This document shows, in pieces, positions 34,502 to 42,713 of a stretch of 43,086 nt of DNA (the first letter of the stretch is position 1; every line of letters begins with the position of its first letter). This stretch comes from CAYFNF01 sp964344485 (GTDB lineage Bacteria; Patescibacteriota; Patescibacteriia; UBA9570; XYC2-FULL-38-9). Where the stretch lies: NCBI GenBank assembly GCA_964344485.1, contig CAYFNF010000007.1, forward strand, positions 1 through 43,086. The letters run 5' to 3'. A program made the translations under genes and the position numbers. The notes below the pieces were generated by a model, which saw only the letters and a list, made by a program, of their open reading frames with translations, searched no databases and was not told where the DNA came from.

Positions 34502-35920
34502 TTACAACGCTTTTCGTTTACGAATTAAGACAAACGGGGTTTTGATCAGAATAACAATATCTAACCATAGTGCCCAGTTTTCAATATAGAAAATATCCAG
34601 CTTGACTTCATCATCAAATACAAGGTCTGATCTACCAGAGATCTGCGCTAATCCAGTCATGCCCGGTTTGATGGTCAACACACGTTTGTGGTGTTTCTTG
34701 TACTTAGCCACTTCTTCTGGTAGATGTGGTCGCGGACCGACTAAACTCATATCCCCTTTCAAGACCAGAAAGAGCTCGGGCAATTCATCGATAGAGAACC
34801 GTCGAATCCATTTACCGACTCGAGTAATGCGCGGATCGTTCTTTATCTTTACTAACGGAGAATCTTTGCGTGTATTCTGCTCTTGCAGTCGCTCATCATA
34901 CCGTAAGGAGTCAGTTCCGGGCTTCATGGAGCGCAACTTAAAGTAGAAGAACTCTTTTCCGTGCTGTCCCACTCGTTTGACTAACGCGTCATCATCGCGG
35001 CGTGTGAAGAAGATCGGTCGTCCTGAGTCAATCAGTGTTGCTAACGCTGCAATAGCGATTATCGGTAGCGCGAATATCAAAAAGAACAATGAGCCGATAA
35101 TATCAAAGATGCGTTTTGCAATACGTCCCCACCCATCTAACCGTGTCTGTTGAATCTCTACAATCGGAACGCCTGCAATAGGTTGAATCGAAATATTTGA
35201 CGACTGCGTATCTAACAATGCTGCAGCGTACTTATAGACAATGTGATGCTCGTCACAAAAATCGTAAATCTTTTCGCTCTGCTCTTTTGAGATATTCGGA
35301 TCAGTCTGGATTAACTCGTCCACTGTTCCGCTTTTCATGAACTCCAGCATCTTCTCTTTTGCTTCATGAGAAAACGAATCAAACTGTAGCGCTATCTGCA
35401 GCCCCAGCCCTTTCTTATTTGCAATCTCATTCGAAATCATCTTGGTTGCACGGTTCTCACCGATCAGCACCACATGATGCACACCAATACCTTTTCGGAA
35501 CAGATACCGCTCAATGTACAAGACAATCATTCGAGCGATCGCAACGTACAACAACGACAACCCGTACGCTGCCAAAATAATAAATCGAGATGAAAACAGA
35601 TCTCGATCAAGAAAGAACAGAATGATAATCACCAACACACCTGTTGAACACGCGAGAAAGACTTTACGTGCCTCTTCAATCAACCGACGAGTTGCACTAA
35701 TGCGATACAAGCCAGTAATTGAAAAAATCCCTATCCAGACCAGCGCGGTGCCAAGCACAATCGCAGCGTAGGTGTTGAACGGGATTTCATATAATACCGG
35801 TTGTAGCTGAGTGACCGGGGTATTGAAACGTAAAAAATAGGCTGTGAATCCTGCAGCCACCAACATCAGGTAATCAATTGGGAGGAGCACTGCTCCAAAA
35901 ATCAATTCTGCTTTTTTCAT
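34502..35920 (-). CDS. polyprenyl glycosylphosphotransferase (WbaP/WcaJ-type)
   Basis: 472 residues: four N-terminal membrane helices, a soluble Rossmann-like domain at about 140-250, another membrane helix (IFDIIGSLFFLIFALPII) and the C-terminal bacterial sugar transferase domain. The latter has FTRRDDDALVKRVGQHGKEF, FKLRSM, RRFSIDELPELFLVLKGDMS and LVGPRPHLPEEVAKY. It attaches the first sugar phosphate to undecaprenyl phosphate and so starts polysaccharide repeat synthesis; UppP recycles the carrier. It heads the operon down to 31162. No terminator separates it from rnpB. Confidence 0.93.
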   Translation of the reverse strand: MKKAELIFGAVLLPIDYLMLVAAGFTAYFLRFNTPVTQLQPVLYEIPFNTYAAIVLGTALVWIGIFSITGLYRISATRRLIEEARKVFLACSTGVLVIIILFFLDRDLFSSRFIILAAYGLSLLYVAIARMIVLYIERYLFRKGIGVHHVVLIGENRATKMISNEIANKKGLGLQIALQFDSFSHEAKEKMLEFMKSGTVDELIQTDPNISKEQSEKIYDFCDEHHIVYKYAAALLDTQSSNISIQPIAGVPIVEIQQTRLDGWGRIAKRIFDIIGSLFFLIFALPIIAIAALATLIDSGRPIFFTRRDDDALVKRVGQHGKEFFYFKLRSMKPGTDSLRYDERLQEQNTRKDSPLVKIKNDPRITRVGKWIRRFSIDELPELFLVLKGDMSLVGPRPHLPEEVAKYKKHHKRVLTIKPGMTGLAQISGRSDLVFDDEVKLDIFYIENWALWLDIVILIKTPFVLIRKRKAL

Positions 35921-35929
35921 ACGACAGTC

Positions 35930-35949
35930 AACCGCGTTACGCTGCGGTT
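35930..35949 (-). promoter_or_regulatory. hairpin between rnpB and the sugar transferase gene
   Basis: AACCGC and GCGGTT (35944-35949 and 35930-35935) form a hairpin about ten bases before the ATG at 35920. There is no T-run, so it is not a normal terminator; it may shape the rnpB 3' end or the start region. Confidence 0.45.
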
Positions 35950-35973
35950 ACATAAACGAAATGATCTATTACG

Positions 35974-36437
35974 CATTCTTTCGTGAGCTGTAGAAAACAA
36001 AACACTCCTGTAAGCCGACTTTTGTCTAGGATAGTCATCTATCTAGGTCCTTTGTCGCCAAAGAACTCGTGCCCCACGCAAAACTGGGTTGCACTAGGCA
36101 GGGTTTACCATCACCAACTGTCACCAGCTGGGAAGAAAGGTAGCATGGCTGTATGTATCAACACACAGTCATACACCCGTTCACTTTTCACCTTTGGTCT
36201 GGCACTGAGGCCCGACGAGTATAGTCTCTGTGGCACTTTCCCTCGATTTAGTACAGTATAAACGCCTTATAAGACCGCTTATCGCTGCTTTATGTTCGGG
36301 TTGCGGTTAGCAACTGCCCATGAATGAAGCGAACTTCAAACAAGTGGTCGGACTTTCCTCCTCAACATCCTCCTAAAAGAGTGTTGAGGCGACTATCCGG
36401 AGTATTTCATTATCAAATTTCAGCCCACGAAAGAATG
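35974..36437. repeat. 17-bp inverted repeat flanking rnpB
   Basis: CATTCTTTCGTGAGCTG at 35974-35990 and CAGCCCACGAAAGAATG at 36421-36437 are complementary at 16 of 17 positions, and the odd position makes a G-U pair in RNA. The precursor can fold a complete 17-bp stem around the P1 helix. Confidence 0.85.
35998..36407 (-). ncRNA. rnpB: RNase P RNA, class A
   Basis: On the minus strand the RNA contains the P4 5' strand GAGGAAAGTCCGACC, the AAACCCTGCC and GTGCAACCC region, and the 3' signature AGATAGATGACTATCC followed by AAAGTCGGCTTAC. GTCCGAC and GTCGG pair as P4 should. P3 is CCTCAACA/TGTTGAGG just before. P1 is AAATACTCC with GGAGTGTTT. Length of about 410 nt suits class A. The catalytic RNA matures tRNA 5' ends. 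It is bracketed by a further 17-bp stem (next entries). Confident; exact ends approximate. Confidence 0.95.
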
Positions 36438-36473
36438 AATAACTGGATCAGTCATTTCTATCTGAGCGGACTT

Positions 36474-36502
36474 ATACTAAGATATTTCTTTAAAAAAGTC
36501 AA
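36474..36502 (-). promoter_or_regulatory. promoter of rnpB
   Basis: TTGACT (36497-36502), 17-bp spacer, TAGTAT (36474-36479) on the minus strand. It lies upstream of the outer stem, so that stem would be transcribed. A GATAAT at 36409-36414 is a weaker inner alternative. Confidence 0.55.
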
Positions 36503-36504
36503 GT

Positions 36505-36526
36505 AAATAACCGCTGATTTGCGGCT
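36505..36526 (-). terminator. terminator after the GH114-like gene
   Basis: CCGC and GCGG (36521-36524 and 36511-36514) close a six-base loop, followed by TTATTT on the minus strand. It is a modest hairpin just before the rnpB promoter. Confidence 0.5.
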
Positions 36527-36553
36527 TGATCTCTCTTCAACAGATGCATAACA

Positions 36554-37609
36554 TTACTGCGCTACTGGATAGCCAGGCGGTCGATTTTTCGGAAGACGAC
36601 TCAACGGTGTGCGTGATACAAACGGAATATACTCATGGCGAAGTGCATACTGGTACGCTTTACGGATTTTCTTCTTCTTTGTTGCGTAGTCAACAGTAAA
36701 TACTGGCAGTCCTGCGTTCTTGTACGGCTTTAACGCCATACGATCCCATTTCTTCCATTTATTTTTAATGTTTCCAGACTTGGGCGATCTCCATGGCACA
36801 TCAGCTTTACCACGATATGAAATATTCTCTTGCGCGATACCGTCAATGACTTTCAAATACTCCGGATGTCCTTGCACAATCTCAGCACCGTTCTGTGCTA
36901 TCAGTAAGAAATCTGAATCTCTCTTCCTTGCATACTTCTTAATCTCGCGAATAAACGCAATCATCTCCTCTTGAGCATCAACTCCGTCTTGCTCAGCTGC
37001 AACTTGTACGTCAGGGTCATCATACGCTTCTATCCAATCCATATAGATACCGTCAAATGTATCATTCAACACTTTGTTCAACATACTCTCTTTTCCGTAG
37101 ATCATGATATCCTTCCACTCGTCTCTCCAATACGCTACCGGATAGTTCCCGGACCATCCATCCGGATCTGGGGTGATAAGAAAATCTGGATCTCCGTACT
37201 GATCTTCAGTCGGAGCGACCCAGTCGTCCTCCCAGTACCACCGCCAATCCTCTGCTTCTCCAATATCCACGTACGCAACCACCCGCTTCCGCACCCCGTC
37301 TACACTTCCGTCTGAATTCTTTATACGACGCACCATTCGCTTAGTGTTAAAATTCGACGTCTCCTTGTCTGTGCGTGTAGGCTCGACCACTACCATGTCA
37401 AATTGCGAGTTCACGATCTTCTTAACCGCTCCAGTGGTATTGAGTTTCTGTATCTGGTACGCCCAAAACTGCACATCAGATAACGACCAGTTGCTTTTAG
37501 CTTCTGTTGCAAACGGAACTATCAGGCCAAGACAAAAAATCATGAACAATACGTGATGCAATACTGGCCTCTGAGGGTGACGATTTCGCTGCTTGTTGAC
37601 GATGTGCAT
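36554..37609 (-). CDS. secreted GH114/TM1410-like glycoside hydrolase
   Basis: 351 residues with a signal peptide (LFMIFCLGLIVPFATEAKS). The mature part shows the motifs of the endo-alpha-1,4-polygalactosaminidase-like family (GH114): FDMVVVEPTRTD, VVAYVDIGEAEDWRWYW, FDGIYMDWIEAYDD and FLLIAQNGAE. The family cleaves galactosamine-containing polymers; the Asp in YMDW is a likely catalytic or binding residue. It may trim the exopolysaccharide made by the neighbouring cluster. A GGAG lies before the ATG, one of few backbone genes with any such site. It is the last gene of the prs-recJ operon. Confidence 0.82.
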   Translation of the reverse strand: MHIVNKQRNRHPQRPVLHHVLFMIFCLGLIVPFATEAKSNWSLSDVQFWAYQIQKLNTTGAVKKIVNSQFDMVVVEPTRTDKETSNFNTKRMVRRIKNSDGSVDGVRKRVVAYVDIGEAEDWRWYWEDDWVAPTEDQYGDPDFLITPDPDGWSGNYPVAYWRDEWKDIMIYGKESMLNKVLNDTFDGIYMDWIEAYDDPDVQVAAEQDGVDAQEEMIAFIREIKKYARKRDSDFLLIAQNGAEIVQGHPEYLKVIDGIAQENISYRGKADVPWRSPKSGNIKNKWKKWDRMALKPYKNAGLPVFTVDYATKKKKIRKAYQYALRHEYIPFVSRTPLSRLPKNRPPGYPVAQ

Positions 37610-37619
37610 ATAACTCCAA

Positions 37620-38408
37620 TTATTGACTCTCTTCTTCTTGAACAGTTTTTCTCTCCAGCTGGTCTACTGGATACTCCTGCTCTTGGGTTTGCCGGCCAAA
37701 AATAGTAAAAACCACTCGCACTGCCTGTCTTTCAGGATCAATTCCTGTTACTACACCGGAAAAACCTTCAAGACGCCCCGCAAGAGCACGTACCGGAGCA
37801 TCAACTTCGATACCTGCTTCTTGAAGTGCTTGAGTGAACGCTGTTTCGGCCTGTTCAGTTTGATATGCTGTTTGCATCTCACTCAGCCTCTGCGGTAATT
37901 GGAACTCTGGATAGGCGCGCTCAACAACAGCAAGAATTTCATAAAACTCTTCTGCTGTTCGTGCGAGTTCAACAACAGCAGCGATCTGTTGATCTCTGGC
38001 TTGTGACAACCTCTCGTACTCCGCATCTATTTGTTCGAACTCTGCTTGCAGTCCTTCTATCCGCTCTGCTAATCCATCAACATCATGGACCCATTGAGGA
38101 TTTCGTTGATATAAACGAAGGCTCGTTTTATCATCTCGCAACCGACGACGTGTACTCCTTCTGTTATGAAACGCACTCGTTGCTGCATGATGCAGTTCTA
38201 TTGCTCGAACAATCGCTTGTGCGACTGGTGTTGCTGCGCCAGCTCGCGCATCAAGAAATTGCTGCAGTTCACGCTGTGCTTGGACCCGCTGTTTTCTTCC
38301 CTTGTCATCAAGACGATGCTGGATAAGCAACTGACGTCTGTCATCATCAAATATAGATGTAACTGCGCTTTGTGGTTGGACTTTTCTGCCCTCGCCTGGT
38401 TCAGGCAT
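37620..38408 (-). CDS. coiled-coil protein with C-terminal KOW (NusG-CTD-like) domain
   Basis: 262 residues, no signal. The N-terminal 200 residues are charged and helical, with a long coiled-coil stretch (VDGLAERIEGLQAEFEQIDA onward). The last 50 residues read LEGFSGVVTGIDPERQAVRV and VFTIFGRQTQEQEYPVDQLE, which closely follows the KOW domain of NusG/RfaH (GFxGxV, IDxE, IFGRxT, Q(V/L)EK). A link to transcription or ribosomes is a reasonable inference, and rnhA and recJ are just upstream. I know no characterised protein of this layout. Confidence 0.72.
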   Translation of the reverse strand: MPEPGEGRKVQPQSAVTSIFDDDRRQLLIQHRLDDKGRKQRVQAQRELQQFLDARAGAATPVAQAIVRAIELHHAATSAFHNRRSTRRRLRDDKTSLRLYQRNPQWVHDVDGLAERIEGLQAEFEQIDAEYERLSQARDQQIAAVVELARTAEEFYEILAVVERAYPEFQLPQRLSEMQTAYQTEQAETAFTQALQEAGIEVDAPVRALAGRLEGFSGVVTGIDPERQAVRVVFTIFGRQTQEQEYPVDQLERKTVQEEESQ

Positions 38409-38422
38409 AGTAGGATTGTTAA

Positions 38423-38824
38423 TTATACCTGCGCGTCAATCGCCTTGTTCACCAATGCATCTGCATGTGTGTTCTTTTCGCGCGGTACGTGCTGAAATGT
38501 GACTGACCCGATCTGAATCGTCAGGTTATGTATCTGTACAAATAACGGTGCAAGGTCTTTATCTTTTACTTTATACTTTCGATTGAGCTGATTCACCACC
38601 AGCTCGCTATCCAAGAAGCAGCTCACATCTGTTGCGCCTAGCTCTTTTGCCTTCTCTAACCCAGCAAGTAACGCTCGATACTCTGCCTGATTGTTCGTAG
38701 TCTCACCGATATACTCTGAGACCTCTGCTACGGTCTGCTCACTTTCGTCTGTTAGCACTGCGCCGATTCCTGCTGGCCCAGGATTGCCGCGTGCACCACC
38801 GTCGGAAAAAATAGTTACCTTCAT
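38423..38824 (-). CDS. rnhA: RNase HI family protein
   Basis: 133 residues, the short RNase H form. The four carboxylates are in place: Asp8 (IFSDGGARGNPG), Glu48 (NNQAEYRALLAGL), Asp70 (CFLDSELV) and Asp in the last block (HADALVNKAI). It cleaves RNA in RNA-DNA hybrids, and some relatives in this short subgroup act on other substrates. It begins one base past recJ. Confidence 0.9.
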   Translation of the reverse strand: MKVTIFSDGGARGNPGPAGIGAVLTDESEQTVAEVSEYIGETTNNQAEYRALLAGLEKAKELGATDVSCFLDSELVVNQLNRKYKVKDKDLAPLFVQIHNLTIQIGSVTFQHVPREKNTHADALVNKAIDAQV

Positions 38825-38825
38825 A

Positions 38826-40523
38826 CTATAGTGTAATATCTTTTAATTCTAATTGAATCTCTCGGTTACCGTTCCACTCATTCACAGAGACAGCGTACGC
38901 AACATCAATGATATCTCCAAACGTAAGTTTCTGCACCCAGCTCCCTAAACCAAAGCCGATGCACTTTCTCTGAACACCATTTTTACTCACAGTTAATCGC
39001 AGGTGATCTTTGGTCTTACCAACTGCGGAAAACGTCTCGACTGTCACTCGCTCTGAAGAGAAAATCGGCTCTGCATTGCTCTCTCCAAACGGAGCGAACT
39101 GGTCTATGGCTTCAATTAACTGCCAGTCCACGTCTGGTAATGCGAGTTCAGATTCAATGGATAGTATTTTTGTCAGATCCTTTCCTTTTAGCTGCTCAGT
39201 AGCGCTCGCGGTCATTCTTTCTTTAAACTCTTCAAGCGCTTTCTCATCTTTTGCAGTACATCCACTCGCCATGGGATGCCCTCCATACTTGGTAAAGAGC
39301 TCGTCCATGGATTGCAGCGCTGCAATCAGATCAAAGTGCTCAATTGAACGACCGGACATCATAATTTCATCTCCCATAGTGGTAATCACAAATGTTGGAT
39401 GATTATACTTTGCAGAGATCTTTCCTGCAACTAAACCGATTAACCCGACTGGCCAATCATCCGACTGTACGAATATCACAGGGAGGTCTTTTTGTAGCTC
39501 TGCTTGCTCCACCGCTTGTTTTGACATCTTATCAGAGAGTGTTTGCCGTTTTTGATTCGTCGCACGAATCTGCTCAGCAAACTCCCGCGACTTTACATCA
39601 TCTTCTTCTACGAGTAGCTCAAATGCAATATTTGCATGCTTTACTCGACCCGCAGCGTTAATATTCGGGCCGATTTTGAACCCAATCGTCTCAGTATCAA
39701 TTGAACTTGGGTCAATATCTAACACAGAAAGCAGTTCACGCATGCCTGGCCGACGATTCTTTTGCATCACCACTAACCCATACTTCACTAATACGCGATT
39801 CTCGCCTACTAACGGCACAAAGTCCGTAATTGTGCTTAATGCAACTAAATCTAATAACCACTTTTCAAACCCTTCACCCAGATCAAACTCCTGTACCAGC
39901 GCTTGGCAGAGCTTAAATGACACGCCAACACCAGCGAGCTCTTTAAACGGATAGGTCTCGCCTTCTACTTTCGGATTAATGATCGTATACGCAGCATCCG
40001 GGACCTCCACTGGTTCCGAGTGATGGTCAGTGACAATGACGTCCATGCCCAGCTCCACTGCTTTTGCCACTTCATCTTTGTTCGAGATGCCGCAATCAAC
40101 CGTTATAATCAACTGCGTCCCGATATCATGAAGAGACTGCACGGTATTCATATTCAATCCATACCCTTCAGTATCTCGGTGCGGTAAGTACACATCTACG
40201 TTCGCTCCGATAGCTTTCAGAGTTAAATATAACACTGCAGTACCGCAAACTCCATCTGCATCGTAGTCACCGTGGATGATAATATTTTGATTCTTTTCGA
40301 CAGCGCTCTTAATACGCTCCACAGTTTTTTTCATATCACGGAACGCATACGGATCGTGTTGATCCTGTCCGTAGTCCGGAAGCAAAAACCGATCGACCTC
40401 TTCTTGAGTGGTCATACCACGATTATGCAGCAGCTGCACAACAACCGATGACAATTCAGCAAAACGATCCACTACCTCTTGTGGCGCCTTGGGCTGCAAT
40501 TTCCATAGATATGCATTATCCAT
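38826..40523 (-). CDS. recJ: single-stranded-DNA exonuclease RecJ
   Basis: 565 residues, the normal size. The DHH domain has IIHGDYDADGVCGTAVL, ITVDCGISN and VTDHHSEP; the DHHA1 domain has GGHPMASGCTAK, and a C-terminal OB-like domain follows. RecJ degrades single-stranded DNA 5' to 3' in recombination and repair. The ATG overlaps the stop of the Nudix gene by eight bases. Confidence 0.96.
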   Translation of the reverse strand: MDNAYLWKLQPKAPQEVVDRFAELSSVVVQLLHNRGMTTQEEVDRFLLPDYGQDQHDPYAFRDMKKTVERIKSAVEKNQNIIIHGDYDADGVCGTAVLYLTLKAIGANVDVYLPHRDTEGYGLNMNTVQSLHDIGTQLIITVDCGISNKDEVAKAVELGMDVIVTDHHSEPVEVPDAAYTIINPKVEGETYPFKELAGVGVSFKLCQALVQEFDLGEGFEKWLLDLVALSTITDFVPLVGENRVLVKYGLVVMQKNRRPGMRELLSVLDIDPSSIDTETIGFKIGPNINAAGRVKHANIAFELLVEEDDVKSREFAEQIRATNQKRQTLSDKMSKQAVEQAELQKDLPVIFVQSDDWPVGLIGLVAGKISAKYNHPTFVITTMGDEIMMSGRSIEHFDLIAALQSMDELFTKYGGHPMASGCTAKDEKALEEFKERMTASATEQLKGKDLTKILSIESELALPDVDWQLIEAIDQFAPFGESNAEPIFSSERVTVETFSAVGKTKDHLRLTVSKNGVQRKCIGFGLGSWVQKLTFGDIIDVAYAVSVNEWNGNREIQLELKDITL

Positions 40524-40980
40524 ATAATTCCTCTAACACGGATTCAATCATCTTCTTATGATTCTTATGACGCAGTTTTTCTTTTGCTTTTGGTAACGGC
40601 AGCCACATGTACTCTGTATGTTCATCAGATATCCGTATACGATTAGTTGTTTTCACTAAGTAGTACACTACCTTTCGCTTAATCGGCTCTCCGTCATGAC
40701 GAAATGTATAGTACATGCTCTTTCGAAAACCAGAAATCACTCGATACTTCTTGATTCCAGTCTCTTCGAACAACTCACGCTGCAATGTCGCTAACTCGGT
40801 CTCATTCGGCTCTACCTTACCTTTCGGAAACTCCCAATATCGATTCTTTCGTTGAAATACCAACAACACATGGTTCCGGGAATTCAACACCACTGCACCC
40901 ACACTTTTAGACAGTCGTATTCGCTTACGTGCTTTCGTCTGCTTGGTTTTCTTCTTTTTGTGATTGGTTGTTTTGTTCAT
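40516..40980 (-). CDS. Nudix hydrolase with Lys-rich N-terminus
   Basis: 154 residues. A 20-residue Lys/Thr-rich start is followed by a Nudix domain with the complete box (GKVEP-NETELATLQRELFEETGI) and WEFPKGKV. It resembles MutT/Ap4A-type enzymes; the substrate is unknown. Its first ATG overlaps the HD gene by 56 bases, so a later non-ATG start is possible. It overlaps recJ downstream. Confidence 0.85.
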   Translation of the reverse strand: MNKTTNHKKKKTKQTKARKRIRLSKSVGAVVLNSRNHVLLVFQRKNRYWEFPKGKVEPNETELATLQRELFEETGIKKYRVISGFRKSMYYTFRHDGEPIKRKVVYYLVKTTNRIRISDEHTEYMWLPLPKAKEKLRHKNHKKMIESVLEELYG

Positions 40981-41611
40981 AGTGTTTCAAGCTCTCTGAA
41001 AGCTTCTCAGGATTTCCGCCAATGACTGAATAGATCTCATTTTCTAAATCGTATATCGCTTGTATTAACTTTGGATCCTTTTTAATTGATGATCCGTGCA
41101 TCTTCTTATATCGCGCAAATCCATCCTCTAGTCGTTGCTGTACAGTCACAATGGTGGTGTGCATCACGCGCCTATCAGCGTAGTTCACGACTTTCTCCTC
41201 CCACGTCTGAAGCTCTGGAGTACTGATAATGTCATGATGTAGAATCACGCGAGCGATCTCGGGAAACTGGTCTTTATATATCTCGTAATTCACCTGTGCA
41301 TGCGGAATCTCTTGCGGATACGTTGCACGCTGCTCCTCCCATATCGCAATATCCTCTTCCGAAGGAGGCGAGGTAAAGTAGTCGAACGAAAGGTTTTTCC
41401 AGTCTGTGACACGGATAGTGTCATGCAGCAGGGCTGCACGATCAACTACCTCTATTATAACACGTTCACCAGCCTGTTTCAACTGCTCAGCGATATGCAC
41501 TGCCACACGATTCACCTGCTTCATATGGTCTTGAATATGTTGCGGCGTACGGTAGGTACTCCAAAACTCGAGAATCTGCTCGTGCGTTGGAAGACTTATC
41601 TTTTCATCCAT
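40925..41611 (-). CDS. HD-domain hydrolase
   Basis: 228 residues with the HD-type metal ligands: HIQDHMKQV (first His), AALLHDTIRV (HD pair), VILHHDIIS and VVNYADRRV (final Asp). This is the small phosphohydrolase form, possibly acting on nucleotides or phosphate esters. The C-terminal 30 residues are a polar tail. It overlaps the end of prs by 16 bases, so it belongs to the same transcript. Confidence 0.85.
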   Translation of the reverse strand: MDEKISLPTHEQILEFWSTYRTPQHIQDHMKQVNRVAVHIAEQLKQAGERVIIEVVDRAALLHDTIRVTDWKNLSFDYFTSPPSEEDIAIWEEQRATYPQEIPHAQVNYEIYKDQFPEIARVILHHDIISTPELQTWEEKVVNYADRRVMHTTIVTVQQRLEDGFARYKKMHGSSIKKDPKLIQAIYDLENEIYSVIGGNPEKLSESLKHYEQNNQSQKEENQADEST

Positions 41612-42555
41612 TTTTCTAGCTGCTCAGCAAATAATGGAACGACTGAGAGTATTTTGATCTTTTTAATTCGTTTCTTTGGAGGGATCCAGACAGTGTCCGT
41701 GACTACCACCTGTCTAATGCGTGCTTTCTGTAACCGATCTTTGGCTGGCCCTGATAACACCGCGTGCGTACATGCAACGTAGATATTCTTGGCTTTCCGC
41801 TCTTTAATAATATCCACTACTCCGCAGAGCGTGCCTGCAGTGTTTACTTCATCATCAATAATCAACACATTCTTGCCTTCCACGCATCCTTCAACACGAG
41901 TAACCGTGATCTCATCACGACGGTTCCTGCGCTTATACACACGCACGAGTGGGACATTCAATGCTTTAGCGTATCGCTCGGACTCTGGAATACTTCCTTT
42001 GTCTGGCGCGAGCACTACAAAATTCTCTAGTTGACGCTTCTTCTTAAAGTAATCCACGATCACTTCGAATGCGCGCAGCTCCTTGCAGACAATTCCAGCT
42101 TGTTTGAAGTATTTTGCACTACGGTGCTTGTGAAGGTCAATTACTAAGACACGAGAGACTCCTGCAGCCTTCAACATTTTAGCTACTAGCTCGAAACTAA
42201 GCGCTTCTCCGGGACGGGTCTGCTTCTCTTGTCGGCGATACCCAAAAAACGGCATTACTGCCGTGATACGCTTTGGCTTCATTGATTTTGCTGCATGCGC
42301 GGTTAACAACAACTCCATCAAGGTCTCATTCACTGGTGCGGAAGTTGGTTGAACTATATAAATGTCTTTTCCTTTTAAATCATCATAAATGACCACATGT
42401 GCTTCTTGGTCGGAAAACCGGTATGTGCGCACTCGTCCAAGTGGTAACCCCAACTCTCGTGCGAGCTTCCTGGCAAACGGTTTGTGCGCTATTCCTGAGA
42501 GGATAACTGGAGATCCGTTGGTTTTCTTCTTTTTGGCACGTTTTTTCTTGGCCAT
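41596..42555 (-). CDS. prs: ribose-phosphate pyrophosphokinase
   Basis: 319 residues with a Lys-rich N-terminal extension of about 12 residues. Motifs: YRFSDQEAHVVIYDDLKGKD, FFGYRRQEKQTRPGEALSFE (catalytic loop side), DLHKHRSAKYF in place of the common DLH-x2-Q-x-GFF, and the PRPP-binding loop VLIIDDEVNTAGTL. It makes PRPP from ribose 5-phosphate and ATP, feeding purine, pyrimidine and GuaB1-linked nucleotide pathways. It heads the operon running to 36554. The changed DLH and PRPP-loop residues mark it as a divergent member; activity is still likely. Confidence 0.93.
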   Translation of the reverse strand: MAKKKRAKKKKTNGSPVILSGIAHKPFARKLARELGLPLGRVRTYRFSDQEAHVVIYDDLKGKDIYIVQPTSAPVNETLMELLLTAHAAKSMKPKRITAVMPFFGYRRQEKQTRPGEALSFELVAKMLKAAGVSRVLVIDLHKHRSAKYFKQAGIVCKELRAFEVIVDYFKKKRQLENFVVLAPDKGSIPESERYAKALNVPLVRVYKRRNRRDEITVTRVEGCVEGKNVLIIDDEVNTAGTLCGVVDIIKERKAKNIYVACTHAVLSGPAKDRLQKARIRQVVVTDTVWIPPKKRIKKIKILSVVPLFAEQLEKWMKR

Positions 42556-42584
42556 GACAGTCCACTTAGTGATTCCAATGAAGA

Positions 42585-42593
42585 ATTATATCA
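42585..42593 (-). promoter_or_regulatory. extended -10 promoter for prs
   Basis: TGATATAAT on the minus strand, 30 bases before the ATG at 42555. No convincing -35 is present. Confidence 0.55.
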
Positions 42594-42640
42594 TATTTTT
42601 TTTAAATGGCATAACACCCATGCACCATCTGTGTATAGCA

Positions 42641-42669
42641 TTGACAAAATCGAAAAAATCGGCTATACA
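42641..42669 (+). promoter_or_regulatory. promoter of the 42714 membrane gene
   Basis: Perfect TTGACA (42641-42646), 17-bp spacer, TATACA (42664-42669), and GGGAGG just before the ATG at 42714. Confidence 0.75.
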
Positions 42670-42713
42670 ATTGGATTACGCTATCCTGAAACCTCGAGAT
42701 GGGAGGTGCGCCA

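Noticed and set aside
35974..36437. Inverted repeats around rnpB as ends of a transposon
   Set aside because: No transposase or target duplication; the arms pair around the P1 helix of an essential RNA, which fits a processing stem better.
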